This document shows, piece by piece, positions 26,275 to 33,850 of a stretch of DNA of 64,000 nucleotides; the first letter of the stretch is position 1, and each line of letters starts with the position of its first letter. The DNA is from Bacillota bacterium. GTDB lineage: Bacteria; Bacillota; Clostridia; Acetivibrionales; JAEXSP01. Below the pieces are notes generated by a model. The model did not search any database, was not told where the DNA came from, and worked only from the letters and a program-made list of their open reading frames with translations. A program made the translations under genes and the position numbers. Where the stretch lies: NCBI GenBank assembly GCA_023453795.1, contig JAEXSP010000034.1, positions 124,001 through 188,000 of the forward strand. Reading direction: 5' to 3'.

Positions 26275-26682
26275 ATGATTAGGGGACTGGGACATGTTGC
26301 GTATAACGTTAAGGATATGGACAAATCATTGGATTTTTACTGTAATATGCTTGGTTTCAAATTTCTTTTCCAGCTGATGGATGAAAATGGGAAGCCTTGG
26401 ATCAATTATATAAAGGTAGCGGAGCATCAGTTTCTTGAATTGTTTTTTAACGGCATCGAAGCAAAAGAGAAAAATACTTCGGATGCAGGATATAATCATC
26501 TTTGTCTGGAAGTGGATGAAATTCATAAAATTGCGGATGAATTAAAAAGAAAGGGTATTGTTTTCGATCAGGAGATAAAGCAGGGCGTTGACCTGAATTA
26601 CCAGTGCTGGATCAAGGATCCGGACGGAAACAGAATTGAGCTTATGCAGTTCCATCCTGACGCTCCGCAGCTTAAAGGCTAA
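26275..26682 (+). CDS. VOC (glyoxalase/extradiol dioxygenase fold) family protein
   Basis: The 135-residue protein is one VOC unit pair: GLGHVAYNVKDMDKSLDFYC with a metal-type His near the N terminus, GYNHLCLEVDEI in the middle, and WIKDPDGNRIELMQF at the end, where Glu would be a metal ligand. The resemblance is to lactoylglutathione-lyase-like proteins, but the substrate is unknown. GGAGGTG precedes the ATG. It is the first gene behind the LacI-type operator. Confidence 0.8.
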   Translation: MIRGLGHVAYNVKDMDKSLDFYCNMLGFKFLFQLMDENGKPWINYIKVAEHQFLELFFNGIEAKEKNTSDAGYNHLCLEVDEIHKIADELKRKGIVFDQEIKQGVDLNYQCWIKDPDGNRIELMQFHPDAPQLKG

Positions 26683-26737
26683 AACGTAAATTATAAGTAT
26701 AAAATATAAAATGCAATTTTATGAGGAGGATTTTTAT

Positions 26738-27820
26738 ATGAGTTCAGAGGTTTTATTTACATCAGTGAAATTTGACAAATATGACCCAAGTGTTACTCTT
26801 CCGGCAAAATTTGAACGAATGATAGATAAAATGGGGCTTGATGAGGTCGTAAAGGGAAAATGGACTGCAATTAAAATGCACCTTGGCAGGAATATAGGTT
26901 TTACGACGATTCATCCTCTGTTTGTAAAAATATTGGTTGACAAACTCAAAAGCTACGGTGCAAAGCTTTTTATAACGGATCAGGAGACTGACGGAGCAAG
27001 ATTCAGAGGCTATACCGAAGAATTCCTTGGCGTGCCTATAGTTGCAGCCTGCGGCATTATGGGCAGGTATTATGTTGAAAAGAGCGTTGATTTCAAAACC
27101 TTTAAAAATGTTGACATAGGCGGTAATATATTTGATGCAGAGGTCATGATCGACCTTTCTCATGTTAAAGGCCATGGAGCCTGCGGTTACGGAGGGGCTT
27201 GCAAGAACATTGCCATGGGATGTGTAACCGACAGAACCAGACAGCAGATACACGGACTTGAAGGCGGCCTTGAATGGAATGAAGAGCTTTGTACACATTG
27301 TGAGATGTGCGTCACCAACTGCAACCATCATGCAAATAAGTTTAACAAAGAGAATAAGTACGAGGTGTTTTTCCACCACTGTACATACTGTCAGCACTGT
27401 GTAAAGGTTTGTCCTTCAGGCGCTCTGACGATGAATGACGACAGGTTCGTTGATTTTCAGACGGGTATGGCTATATGCACCGAGGAAGTCTTAAAGACCT
27501 TCAAACCGGGAAATGTATATTACATTAATTTTCTAACTAATATTACGGCACTCTGTGACTGCTGGGGCTTTACGACTCCGCCGCTGGTTCCGGATATCGG
27601 TGTAATGGCTTCTTCAGATATTGTGGCTATTGAAAGGGCTTGTCTGGATGCAATAAGGTTTGAAGACCTGATTCCTTCAGGAATCCCGCAGGGTGCGGAG
27701 CTTAAGGATGCGGGGCATTTATTCCAAAGGCTCCATGGCAAAAATCCGTTTATTCAGCTTGACGAACTCCAGAAGAGGGGACTCGGTACGCAGGAATATG
27801 TTCTTAAAGAAACATATTAA
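26738..27820 (+). CDS. DUF362 protein with two 4Fe-4S ferredoxin motifs
   Basis: The 360-residue protein has a DUF362 domain (KMHLGRNIGFTTIHPLFVK, SHVKGHGACGYGGACKNIAMG) with an inserted ferredoxin module: CTHCEMCVTNCN from C185 and CTYCQHCVKVCP from C215, which should bind two 4Fe-4S clusters. DUF362 proteins are common in anaerobes, where they are thought to act in electron transfer, but their substrates are unknown. The ATG at 26738 follows GAGGAGG. It is 55 bases after the VOC gene and likely shares its LacI control. Confidence 0.85.
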   Translation: MSSEVLFTSVKFDKYDPSVTLPAKFERMIDKMGLDEVVKGKWTAIKMHLGRNIGFTTIHPLFVKILVDKLKSYGAKLFITDQETDGARFRGYTEEFLGVPIVAACGIMGRYYVEKSVDFKTFKNVDIGGNIFDAEVMIDLSHVKGHGACGYGGACKNIAMGCVTDRTRQQIHGLEGGLEWNEELCTHCEMCVTNCNHHANKFNKENKYEVFFHHCTYCQHCVKVCPSGALTMNDDRFVDFQTGMAICTEEVLKTFKPGNVYYINFLTNITALCDCWGFTTPPLVPDIGVMASSDIVAIERACLDAIRFEDLIPSGIPQGAELKDAGHLFQRLHGKNPFIQLDELQKRGLGTQEYVLKETY

Positions 27821-27861
27821 ACCCGGCTTGCAGCTGATATTTTGTTAATGAGATAAAAATA

Positions 27862-27907
27862 AATGTCAGTTCTTTTGAAATTTAATTTTTTCAAGAGAAC
27901 TGACATT
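27862..27907. repeat. 19-bp hairpin after the DUF362 gene
   Basis: Arms 27862-27880 and 27889-27907 pair over 19 bases with one G-T pair, around an 8-base AT loop. No T-run follows at once, so it is either a weak terminator or an mRNA-processing or stabilising hairpin. Confidence 0.55.
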
Positions 27908-28036
27908 GTCTATTCCAAACCTATTTTTTATTCAACCCAGTCTGAAGCGTTAGATGATAATTCCGAGATGCAATGAAAAGAATATGATATGCAAAAAATT
28001 ATTAATACCTTATAAAAAAGAAAGCAGGAATTGGAC

Positions 28037-28687
28037 ATGAAAGCATTGATTTTCGATATGGATGGGCTGATGATAGACAGCGAAAGCTTGTATTTTGAGA
28101 CGGATAGAGAATTAGCACAGGAATTCGGTAAAACAGTCAAGGACGAAACGCTGTGGAAGATGATGGGCAGAAAGCCCATTGAGGCTATGGCTGTATATGC
28201 CGAAGATTTGGGAATGGATATCTGTCCTGAAGAACTTCTGAGAATAAGAAACAAACGGTTTGCTGAAAAGCTTAAAAAAAGTGTCGTGCCTATGCCTGGA
28301 CTCTTCGAGATATTGAATGAATTCAAAGGAAGGATGAAGTTATCTATTGCAACCGGCTCGTCGACTGAGTTCCTGAAAATTGTGCTTGATTCACTGAAGC
28401 TGCATGATTACTTTGATGAACTGACCACCTCGGATGAGATCAGAAACGGTAAGCCGGATCCGGAGATATATTTGAAAAGCATTGCCAAAGTCAAATTAAA
28501 ACCGGAAGACTGCATTGTATTGGAGGATTCCGGTAATGGCGCTCTTGCGGGTAAAAGGGCGGGGTGCTATACGATTGCGGTGCCCTCCGAACTGACATAT
28601 GAGCAGGACTTTAGTTTTGTCGATTATAAAGCGGCAGATCTGCATGATGCCAGGGAACATATCAAAAAAAGATTTGACACAGATTAA
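28037..28687 (+). CDS. HAD superfamily phosphatase, beta-phosphoglucomutase-like subfamily
   Basis: The 216-residue protein has all HAD motifs: FDMDGLMIDSE (nucleophile and acid Asp), IATGSSTEFL (motif II), K in GKPDPEIYL (motif III region) and LEDSGNGALAGKRAG (motif IV). The cap is helical, as in beta-phosphoglucomutase and small sugar-phosphate phosphatases. The ATG at 28037 is chosen over a TTG two codons earlier because AGCAGGA is better spaced. It lies between the LacI-controlled genes and the pathway operon but has its own position after a hairpin. Its substrate is unknown. Confidence 0.85.
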   Translation: MKALIFDMDGLMIDSESLYFETDRELAQEFGKTVKDETLWKMMGRKPIEAMAVYAEDLGMDICPEELLRIRNKRFAEKLKKSVVPMPGLFEILNEFKGRMKLSIATGSSTEFLKIVLDSLKLHDYFDELTTSDEIRNGKPDPEIYLKSIAKVKLKPEDCIVLEDSGNGALAGKRAGCYTIAVPSELTYEQDFSFVDYKAADLHDAREHIKKRFDTD

Positions 28688-28701
28688 AATTATTATTCGT
28701 A

Positions 28702-28730
28702 TTGATAAATGTGGTATAAATGTATATAAT
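28702..28730 (+). promoter_or_regulatory. Sigma-A promoter of the 28.9-32.7 kb pathway operon
   Basis: TTGATA (28702-28707), a 17-base spacer and a perfect TATAAT (28725-28730). It gives a leader of about 190 bases before the first gene. Confidence 0.75.
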
Positions 28731-28736
28731 TCTAAT

Positions 28737-28928
28737 TGTAGTACAGTAGCATGGTAGGATGGTAGAATGGTTTGTACAACATAAAAGAAATTACTTTAGT
28801 TTACTTATAATCCTCATTTCTTATAAAGTATTCTTTTTTCTCCTCTTACCTAATTTAAAATTATCTATGCACAGGCAGACAGTGTGCTTGCTGTATGCAC
28901 CTGTGTAAAAAAGTTTAGGAGGGGGAAA
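28737..28928 (+). other. Long untranslated leader of the pathway operon
   Basis: About 190 bases between the predicted start point and the first ATG. It has GTAGGATGGTAGAATGG-type short repeats near 28755-28770 and a CACAGG/CCTGTG pair around 28870-28910 just before the ribosome binding site. No known riboswitch consensus was recognised. A regulatory RNA is possible. Confidence 0.35.
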
Positions 28929-30149
28929 ATGTCAAATTCCATATCAACTTGTGCTCCGGCAAAGCAGAAAATTGAAATCAACATCATTGGAAGTATGATT
29001 GACCGTGTAACAACTGTCCTGGAGGAATTCGAACCCGGGCAGAAGGATTTTATCATTCCTCTGGAAAAATTCGGCGTTACTCCTAGAATGGTAAAAACAA
29101 TTACGGAAAGGGAAGTAGAAATCACTGTTCCTGCAAGACTTCATCCGTCTGTTCTTGATATGAACAGGTTTAATCTGGATCGTGCAGGGGGCGGCGGAAT
29201 AGGCCTGGCCGTTGAGGTTTACTTTCATGCAAAAGTCAAATCTATTCCTGAACCTGAAATAATCGTCAAAGGCGAAAGACCATTGATCGTGAGACATTTC
29301 GGACATGTTTTCAAAGAGCTGCTTCAATATCCCGGAGGGTTTGAAATTGAACTTTATGACCATAAAAGAAGACACGTTGGCTTGGGATCTACAGCAGGTA
29401 CAATGTGCGCTGCCTGCATAGGCATTAATGAAGTGCTCGGGCGCCCCTTTACCGGAAGGGAGCTGAGGAGGATTCTGGGATATCACTCCTGCGAAGAAAG
29501 TCCAAACGGAAACGGTTATCTTATTCGTGCATTTGAAACCGGAATCGGTGCGATGGCAGGAGTCAACGGCGGTTGGGTTCTTGGTACCGATGACCTGGAA
29601 ATGGTGTACAGAGTAGACTTGCAGGACACCAGAGTCATAATGTTCATACCTGATGTTGCAAGCCTTGAGGATGAATTTACCGGTAAAGAGACAGCGGCAG
29701 AGTCTGAAGCGGAGCTGCTTATGAGAAGAGGCAGATATCTGGATTCATTGCAATCGGGAGTCAAGGCTCAAATAATAATGATGAATATGCTGCCTGCAAT
29801 GATAAAAAGAGACCTTAAAGGTATAGGTGATGCAATGTTCGACATTTCCTTCCTGGGTTCAAAGAGAGCGGAATGTGAGCAGCACGGTTCTTTCGGGTCA
29901 CCTATCTATAACTATATCACAACCTTCAGGGAAATAGGTGCAGAGGTTGCCGGGATGAGTTCTGTAGGCCCTACGATTTTCGCACTGACTAAAAAACAGG
30001 ATGTTTATGACAGAATCATGAAATATCTTCACACACAAGGGGTGCCTGAAAGCAGGATCATTGAAACATATGTCGACAATGTTGGTGCAAGAGTAAAGGA
30101 AAACGGAGTTGAAAGGGCGTTTCAGCATGAAGGATGGCTACAGGGTTAA
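28929..30149 (+). CDS. GHMP-superfamily protein resembling beta-ribofuranosylaminobenzene 5'-phosphate synthase
   Basis: The 406-residue protein shows the features of beta-RFAP synthases: an N-terminal PARLHPSVLDMNRF block, GGGGIGLAV, the GHMP nucleotide-type loop HVGLGSTAGTMCAA, a C-terminal MLPAMIKRDLKGIGDAM and MSSVGPTIFAL. In methanogens and methylotrophs the enzyme condenses PRPP with p-aminobenzoate, with loss of CO2, in methanopterin synthesis. Clostridia are not expected to make methanopterin, so the acceptor here may differ. The ATG at 28929 follows GGAGGGGG. It is the first gene of a tight four-gene operon with TrpF-like, dehydrogenase and aldolase genes. Confidence 0.7.
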   Translation: MSNSISTCAPAKQKIEINIIGSMIDRVTTVLEEFEPGQKDFIIPLEKFGVTPRMVKTITEREVEITVPARLHPSVLDMNRFNLDRAGGGGIGLAVEVYFHAKVKSIPEPEIIVKGERPLIVRHFGHVFKELLQYPGGFEIELYDHKRRHVGLGSTAGTMCAACIGINEVLGRPFTGRELRRILGYHSCEESPNGNGYLIRAFETGIGAMAGVNGGWVLGTDDLEMVYRVDLQDTRVIMFIPDVASLEDEFTGKETAAESEAELLMRRGRYLDSLQSGVKAQIIMMNMLPAMIKRDLKGIGDAMFDISFLGSKRAECEQHGSFGSPIYNYITTFREIGAEVAGMSSVGPTIFALTKKQDVYDRIMKYLHTQGVPESRIIETYVDNVGARVKENGVERAFQHEGWLQG

Positions 30150-30819
30150 GATTTGCGGAACTACCAATATGGACGATGCATTTGCGGCTGCAAGAGAAGG
30201 CGCCGACTACATCGGAGCGGTTATAGAAGTCGGTTTTTCAAAAAGGTCTCTAACTATAGGGGAGGCTGAAGAACTCTTCAGCGCTCCGCCTGTTCCGGCG
30301 GTTGCTCTTGTATTTAATATGCCGGAGGTCAGGCTCCACTATCTCATTGATAAGCTGAAGCCGTTTGCCGTACAATTTTTAAATCAGGAAGATGTCGGAC
30401 TTATAACCCGCCTAAGGGAGGCAGATCCCAAGGTTGAATTGTGGCAGTCTATTCACCTCCCCTCTGCCGGAAATGATACCGACATCGGAATGATAAAGAA
30501 ATCAGTTGATGATTATATAGGCGCGGGTGTTGATTTGCTCCTTTTCGATACGGTAGCTACATTGGAAGGTAAACAAAAGTTTGGGGGAACCGGACTGACT
30601 TCAGACTGGGAAGTTGTAAAGGAATTAATGAGATATGTCGGGGTCAGGGTTCCGGTTTTATTAGCCGGGGGAATCAATCCGGAGAATGTTGAAGAAGCAG
30701 TCAACAGTATTGATCCTTACGGTATTGATTTGTGCTCAGGTGTAGAAGCTTATCCGGGAAAAAAGGATCCGGATAAAATAAAAGCGCTTATGAAAAATGT
30801 AAGAAGAAAGCAGGGATGA
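30127..30819 (+). CDS. TrpF-like phosphoribosylanthranilate isomerase homologue
   Basis: The 230-residue TIM-barrel protein keeps the TrpF landmarks: KICG with the catalytic Cys near the start, LLFDT with the catalytic Asp, GGTG, LLAGGINPENV and DLCSGVEAYPGKKD for phosphate binding. TrpF performs an Amadori rearrangement on N-(5-phosphoribosyl)anthranilate. No other trp gene is nearby, and the partner is a phosphoribosyl-arene-forming GHMP protein, so a role outside tryptophan synthesis is likely (inference). ATG 30127 overlaps the previous gene by 23 bases; an in-frame TTG at 30109 is an alternative start. Confidence 0.75.
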   Translation: MKDGYRVKICGTTNMDDAFAAAREGADYIGAVIEVGFSKRSLTIGEAEELFSAPPVPAVALVFNMPEVRLHYLIDKLKPFAVQFLNQEDVGLITRLREADPKVELWQSIHLPSAGNDTDIGMIKKSVDDYIGAGVDLLLFDTVATLEGKQKFGGTGLTSDWEVVKELMRYVGVRVPVLLAGGINPENVEEAVNSIDPYGIDLCSGVEAYPGKKDPDKIKALMKNVRRKQG

Positions 30820-31856
30820 ATCAGATGAAAGCAGCAGTAGTTTACGGGAAAGACGATATTCGGATCGAAGAGTACCCGACTCCACATGCAGGACTAGGTG
30901 AAATCGTTGTAAAAATTAAGGCTTCAGGGATATGTGCTACAGATGTTAAAACATTATTGGGTCAGGGACTTCCCAAGAATCTTCCGACAATCCTTGGACA
31001 TGAGGTGGTAGGGGAAGTATTCGAAATAGGCCCGGAGGTTGAAGGTTTTTCAATTAAAGACAGAGTAGCGGTGTACCCGATTGCTGTTTGCGGCGAATGT
31101 TATTTCTGCAAAAACGGCAAACATAATCTTTGCATGAAGGAATTCGGACTGGGTCACGGAATAGACGGAGGCTTTGCCGAGTATGTAAAACTGCCAAAAC
31201 AGATAATCGACATCGGAGGAGTAGTAAAAATCCCCGAAAGCCTGTCCTTTGAAAAAGCGGTGATTTCCGAACCCTTGTCCTGCGGCATAGCGGCATTGAG
31301 GGCAAACAAGGTTAAAAAAGGAGACAGGGTTCTTATTATAGGTGCAGGCCCAATGGGGCTTATTCACCTTAAGGTGTCGAAGTGGGCAGGTGCTACGGTA
31401 ATAATGGCCGATCTTCTTGATAAAAGACTAAAAACAGCAGAACAAATGGGAGCCGATTATTGTATCAATGTCTCGGAAAATGATTTGGCCGAAAAAGTAA
31501 AGGAAATTACTCAGGGAACAGGTGCTGAGGTTGTAATTACTTCTCTTGGAATTCCCAAGGTAATTGAGGACAGCTTGAAGCTCGTCCGTAACGGCGGAAC
31601 TATTAATGTTTTCGGAGGGCCGCCTGCAGGATACACTATTTCGGTAGATCCACGCTGGCTTCATTACGGAGAAATCAATCTGACCGGAACCTTTGCATCC
31701 ACGCCTGATGATTTCAAAAAAGCATTGGAATTGATCGCAAAAGGAGAAATACAGGTGGAAGACCTTATTTCCGACAGATTTACACTGGACAGCATGCTCA
31801 ATGCTGTTGAAAGGGCAAAGAAACAGGATATGATCAAAGGAATTGTATTAATATAA
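30816..31856 (+). CDS. Zinc-dependent medium-chain dehydrogenase
   Basis: The 346-residue MDR protein has catalytic-zinc residues in ASGICATDVK and GHEVVGEV, the four-Cys structural zinc site CGECYFCKNGKHNLC, and a Rossmann motif VLIIGAGPMGLIHLK. It resembles sorbitol/threonine dehydrogenases, which oxidise secondary alcohols with NAD(P). ATG 30816 overlaps the TrpF-like stop (ATGA); ATG 30825 has the better spaced AGGG site and may be the real start. Its place in the operon suggests it oxidises or reduces a polyol or keto intermediate of the pathway. Confidence 0.85.
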   Translation: MNQMKAAVVYGKDDIRIEEYPTPHAGLGEIVVKIKASGICATDVKTLLGQGLPKNLPTILGHEVVGEVFEIGPEVEGFSIKDRVAVYPIAVCGECYFCKNGKHNLCMKEFGLGHGIDGGFAEYVKLPKQIIDIGGVVKIPESLSFEKAVISEPLSCGIAALRANKVKKGDRVLIIGAGPMGLIHLKVSKWAGATVIMADLLDKRLKTAEQMGADYCINVSENDLAEKVKEITQGTGAEVVITSLGIPKVIEDSLKLVRNGGTINVFGGPPAGYTISVDPRWLHYGEINLTGTFASTPDDFKKALELIAKGEIQVEDLISDRFTLDSMLNAVERAKKQDMIKGIVLI

Positions 31857-31872
31857 AAAAGGGGGTATTTTT

Positions 31873-32676
31873 ATGAACGGAATGGAAAGCCGGCTGCGCA
31901 GGATAATTAAAAAAGATACCGGACGAAGCCTTGTCATAGCAGTAGACCATGGAATGGCTCTCGGACCGATGACGGGGATAGTGGACTTGAAAAAGACAAT
32001 AAACATGCTGGAAGCAACAGGAAAGGTCGATGCATGGCTCATAACAAAAGGCATGTATACTTATGCTTTTGAACCCGAGGGGAGTGCGGGCGTTATTATG
32101 AGAGCCAGCGGCGCTGCTACTATTGCCGGCCCTAACCTTACACATGAAGGCATCACCTCTTCAGTCGAAGAGGCTTTGTCTTTGGGTGCCGATGCTGTTG
32201 CGGCTTCTGCATTTGTAGGCTCCGAGTTTGAGCATGATACCTTGGTAGACCTGTCAAGACTGGCTACCAGCTGCCGTAAATGGAATGTACCTTTGCTTGG
32301 TGTAATGGGTCTGGGAAAAACAAACGAAGACAAAAAGAAGGATCCTCGTTTCATTGCCTTGGGTGCCAGAGTTTGTGCAGAGCATGGTGCTGATATTGTT
32401 AAAACCTATTATACGGAAACCGATTTCGAAAAGGTAGTGGCAGGATGCCCGGTTCCTATAATGATTGCAGGCGGACCAAAATGTGAAACAGACCTGGATA
32501 CCTTGAATATGATATATGGTTCAATTCAAGGCGGAGCAAAAGGGATCGTCATGGGACGAAATGTATGGCAGAGTCCTCATCCTGCAGCCCTCTTGGATGC
32601 CGTATACGGTCTGATACATCAGAATATGAGCGTCAAGGAAGCTGCAGAATTGCTGGAACACAGTAAAAATATATAG
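31873..32676 (+). CDS. Class I aldolase of the ADH-synthase/archaeal FBP-aldolase family
   Basis: The 267-residue barrel resembles 2-amino-3,7-dideoxy-D-threo-hept-6-ulosonate (ADH) synthase and GriI-type enzymes. VIAVDHGMALGPM carries the catalytic Asp, and ADIVKTYYT places the Schiff-base lysine at K177. IAGGPK and GIVMGRNVWQ bind phosphate. Such enzymes build C6/C7 chains from dihydroxyacetone-phosphate-type donors, in archaea as the entry to aromatic amino acids and p-aminobenzoate, in streptomycetes for aminohydroxybenzoate. Substrate here is not determinable. AAGGGGGT precedes the ATG, 16 bases after the dehydrogenase. It is the last gene before a terminator. Confidence 0.82.
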   Translation: MNGMESRLRRIIKKDTGRSLVIAVDHGMALGPMTGIVDLKKTINMLEATGKVDAWLITKGMYTYAFEPEGSAGVIMRASGAATIAGPNLTHEGITSSVEEALSLGADAVAASAFVGSEFEHDTLVDLSRLATSCRKWNVPLLGVMGLGKTNEDKKKDPRFIALGARVCAEHGADIVKTYYTETDFEKVVAGCPVPIMIAGGPKCETDLDTLNMIYGSIQGGAKGIVMGRNVWQSPHPAALLDAVYGLIHQNMSVKEAAELLEHSKNI

Positions 32677-32710
32677 TTACAAAAACCATGAGCTAAAACT
32701 TTTTGTACAC

Positions 32711-32747
32711 AAGGAGTTAACGGGGTTAAATCTGTTGACTCCTTTTT
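32711..32747 (+). terminator. Terminator of the pathway operon
   Basis: AAGGAGTTAAC (32711-32721) pairs with GTTGACTCCTT (32734-32744), one G-T pair, followed by TTTTT. Confidence 0.85.
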
Positions 32748-32784
32748 ACATTACTTCAATTTCCTTTTTACATCACTTCAACTT
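32741..32784. repeat. Two tandem 22-bp copies spanning a terminator and a stop codon
   Basis: CCTTTTTACATTACTTCAAT.. (32741-32762) and CCTTTTTACATCACTTCAAC.. (32763-32784) differ at two positions. A third partial copy begins at 32785. The second copy holds the stop codon and last codons of the minus-strand small gene. Confidence 0.7.
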
Positions 32785-33027
32785 CCTTTTTATTTCTATT
32801 AACTGCCTTGATAGTTCATCCACCTGCGAGGAAAGCGCTTCAATGTCTGAATGAGTCTTTATATTTTGTATTTGTGCTGCTTTTGTTAAGGTAGATTGTC
32901 CTATGCTTACAATAAAATTACCTACAGCATTTTGTTCATCCGCATCTAAACAAACTGTGATTAGAATGCCAAGAAAAGCAGCCAAAAGAGCGAAAGCATT
33001 TGGGTCAATTTTATCTATCAAATTCAT
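32773..33027 (-). CDS. Small membrane protein with a coiled-coil tail, unknown function
   Basis: The 84-residue protein has one hydrophobic helix (about 10-25, FALLAAFLGILITVCL) and a C-terminal heptad-like helix (IEALSSQVDELSRQLIEIKR). ATG 33027 follows GGAGG at 10 bases; a TTG two codons earlier is closer to the site and cannot be excluded. No family was recognised. It has no partner on its strand. A holin-like or membrane-scaffold role is possible but unsupported. Confidence 0.65.
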   Translation of the reverse strand: MNLIDKIDPNAFALLAAFLGILITVCLDADEQNAVGNFIVSIGQSTLTKAAQIQNIKTHSDIEALSSQVDELSRQLIEIKRKLK

Positions 33028-33187
33028 TTTCAAATTGCCTCCAAGAATTATTTTGCGATATTATATATTATTAAATTTCAACACCGGTTGGCACACAGCA
33101 TCGATAATTTGCTTATGGTAGATAAGTTAGGCTTTTCGATGAGTATAAAACTGAAAATTTTTAAATTTTTAATAAAAAGACTCAAAA

Positions 33188-33214
33188 TGAACCTTTTGTT
33201 TAGTTATGTCTCTA
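33188..33214 (+). promoter_or_regulatory. Candidate ECF-type autoregulatory promoter
   Basis: TGAACCTTTTG at 33188-33198 resembles ECF -35 elements of the TGAAAC type, and TGTCTCTA at 33207-33214 resembles the CGTCTA-type -10. Spacing fits. It lies about 35 bases before the TTG start of the sigma gene, which suggests autoregulation. A TATAAT at 33220 is a competing sigma-A reading. Confidence 0.45.
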
Positions 33215-33247
33215 TATTATATAATATTTGTAAGGGGGGTGAAAATT

Positions 33248-33850
33248 TTGATTGACAAAGATTTGATTCAGAAATGTAAAAGTGGCGATATATCTGCTTT
33301 TGAAAGGCTGATTGAGGCTTATAGCCAAAAGGCATTTAGAACAGCTTATTTCATTATTAAAAGGAAAGACCTGGCTGAGGATCTTGTTCAAGAAACTTTC
33401 ATAAAGTGTTATATTGACCTTCCGAAGCTCAAAAATGTGGAAGCATTCAATGCATGGTTTTATAAGACTTTAGTACATATGAGTTGGAGAATGTCTAAGA
33501 GGGAGAGATTGAATTTTAGTCTTGATGAGACAAATGTGCATAAGGAGTTTTATAAAGATTACGAAAGGCTTGAGGATTACATCATATTGTCAGCTGAAAG
33601 AAAAGAAAGAAACTTGCAGATTTACAATGCAATTAATAATCTTAAGCCGCTTTTAAAAACAACAATAATACTTTATTACTTTAACGACTTATCCATTAAA
33701 GAGATTTCAAAAATTCAGGGATGTTTATCAGGAACTGTAAAATCAAGGTTGAATACAGCCCGAAAACAGATAAAGACTGCACTGCAGTTTAAAGATGATG
33801 CTCAACCGACAAAGAATTGTAATGAGAAGGGAGTTTTTAAATATGAATGA
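33248..33850 (+). CDS. ECF-type RNA polymerase sigma factor
   Basis: The 200-residue protein has region 2 (DLAEDLVQETFIKCYIDL, FNAWFYKTLVHMSWRM) and region 4 (LSIKEISKIQGCLSGTVKSR). TTG 33248 is the start because AAGGGGGGTGA precedes it and the resulting MIDKDLIQKCKSGD aligns with the paralogue at 6769. The gene overlaps its anti-sigma partner by 8 bases. The pair is AT-rich. It is flanked by convergent or unrelated genes, so its regulon lies elsewhere or is itself. Confidence 0.9.
   Translation: MIDKDLIQKCKSGDISAFERLIEAYSQKAFRTAYFIIKRKDLAEDLVQETFIKCYIDLPKLKNVEAFNAWFYKTLVHMSWRMSKRERLNFSLDETNVHKEFYKDYERLEDYIILSAERKERNLQIYNAINNLKPLLKTTIILYYFNDLSIKEISKIQGCLSGTVKSRLNTARKQIKTALQFKDDAQPTKNCNEKGVFKYE

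Noticed and set aside
26762..27397. 211-codon minus-strand ORF opposite the DUF362 gene
   Set aside because: The plus-strand frame holds two ferredoxin motifs and a good ribosome binding site; the antisense frame has no recognisable feature.
28929..30149. Methanopterin biosynthesis
   Set aside because: The beta-RFAP-synthase-like protein alone does not imply methanopterin; no other gene of that pathway is here and the host looks clostridial.
30127..30819. A tryptophan operon around trpF
   Set aside because: No other trp gene or T-box/TRAP-like leader is present next to it.
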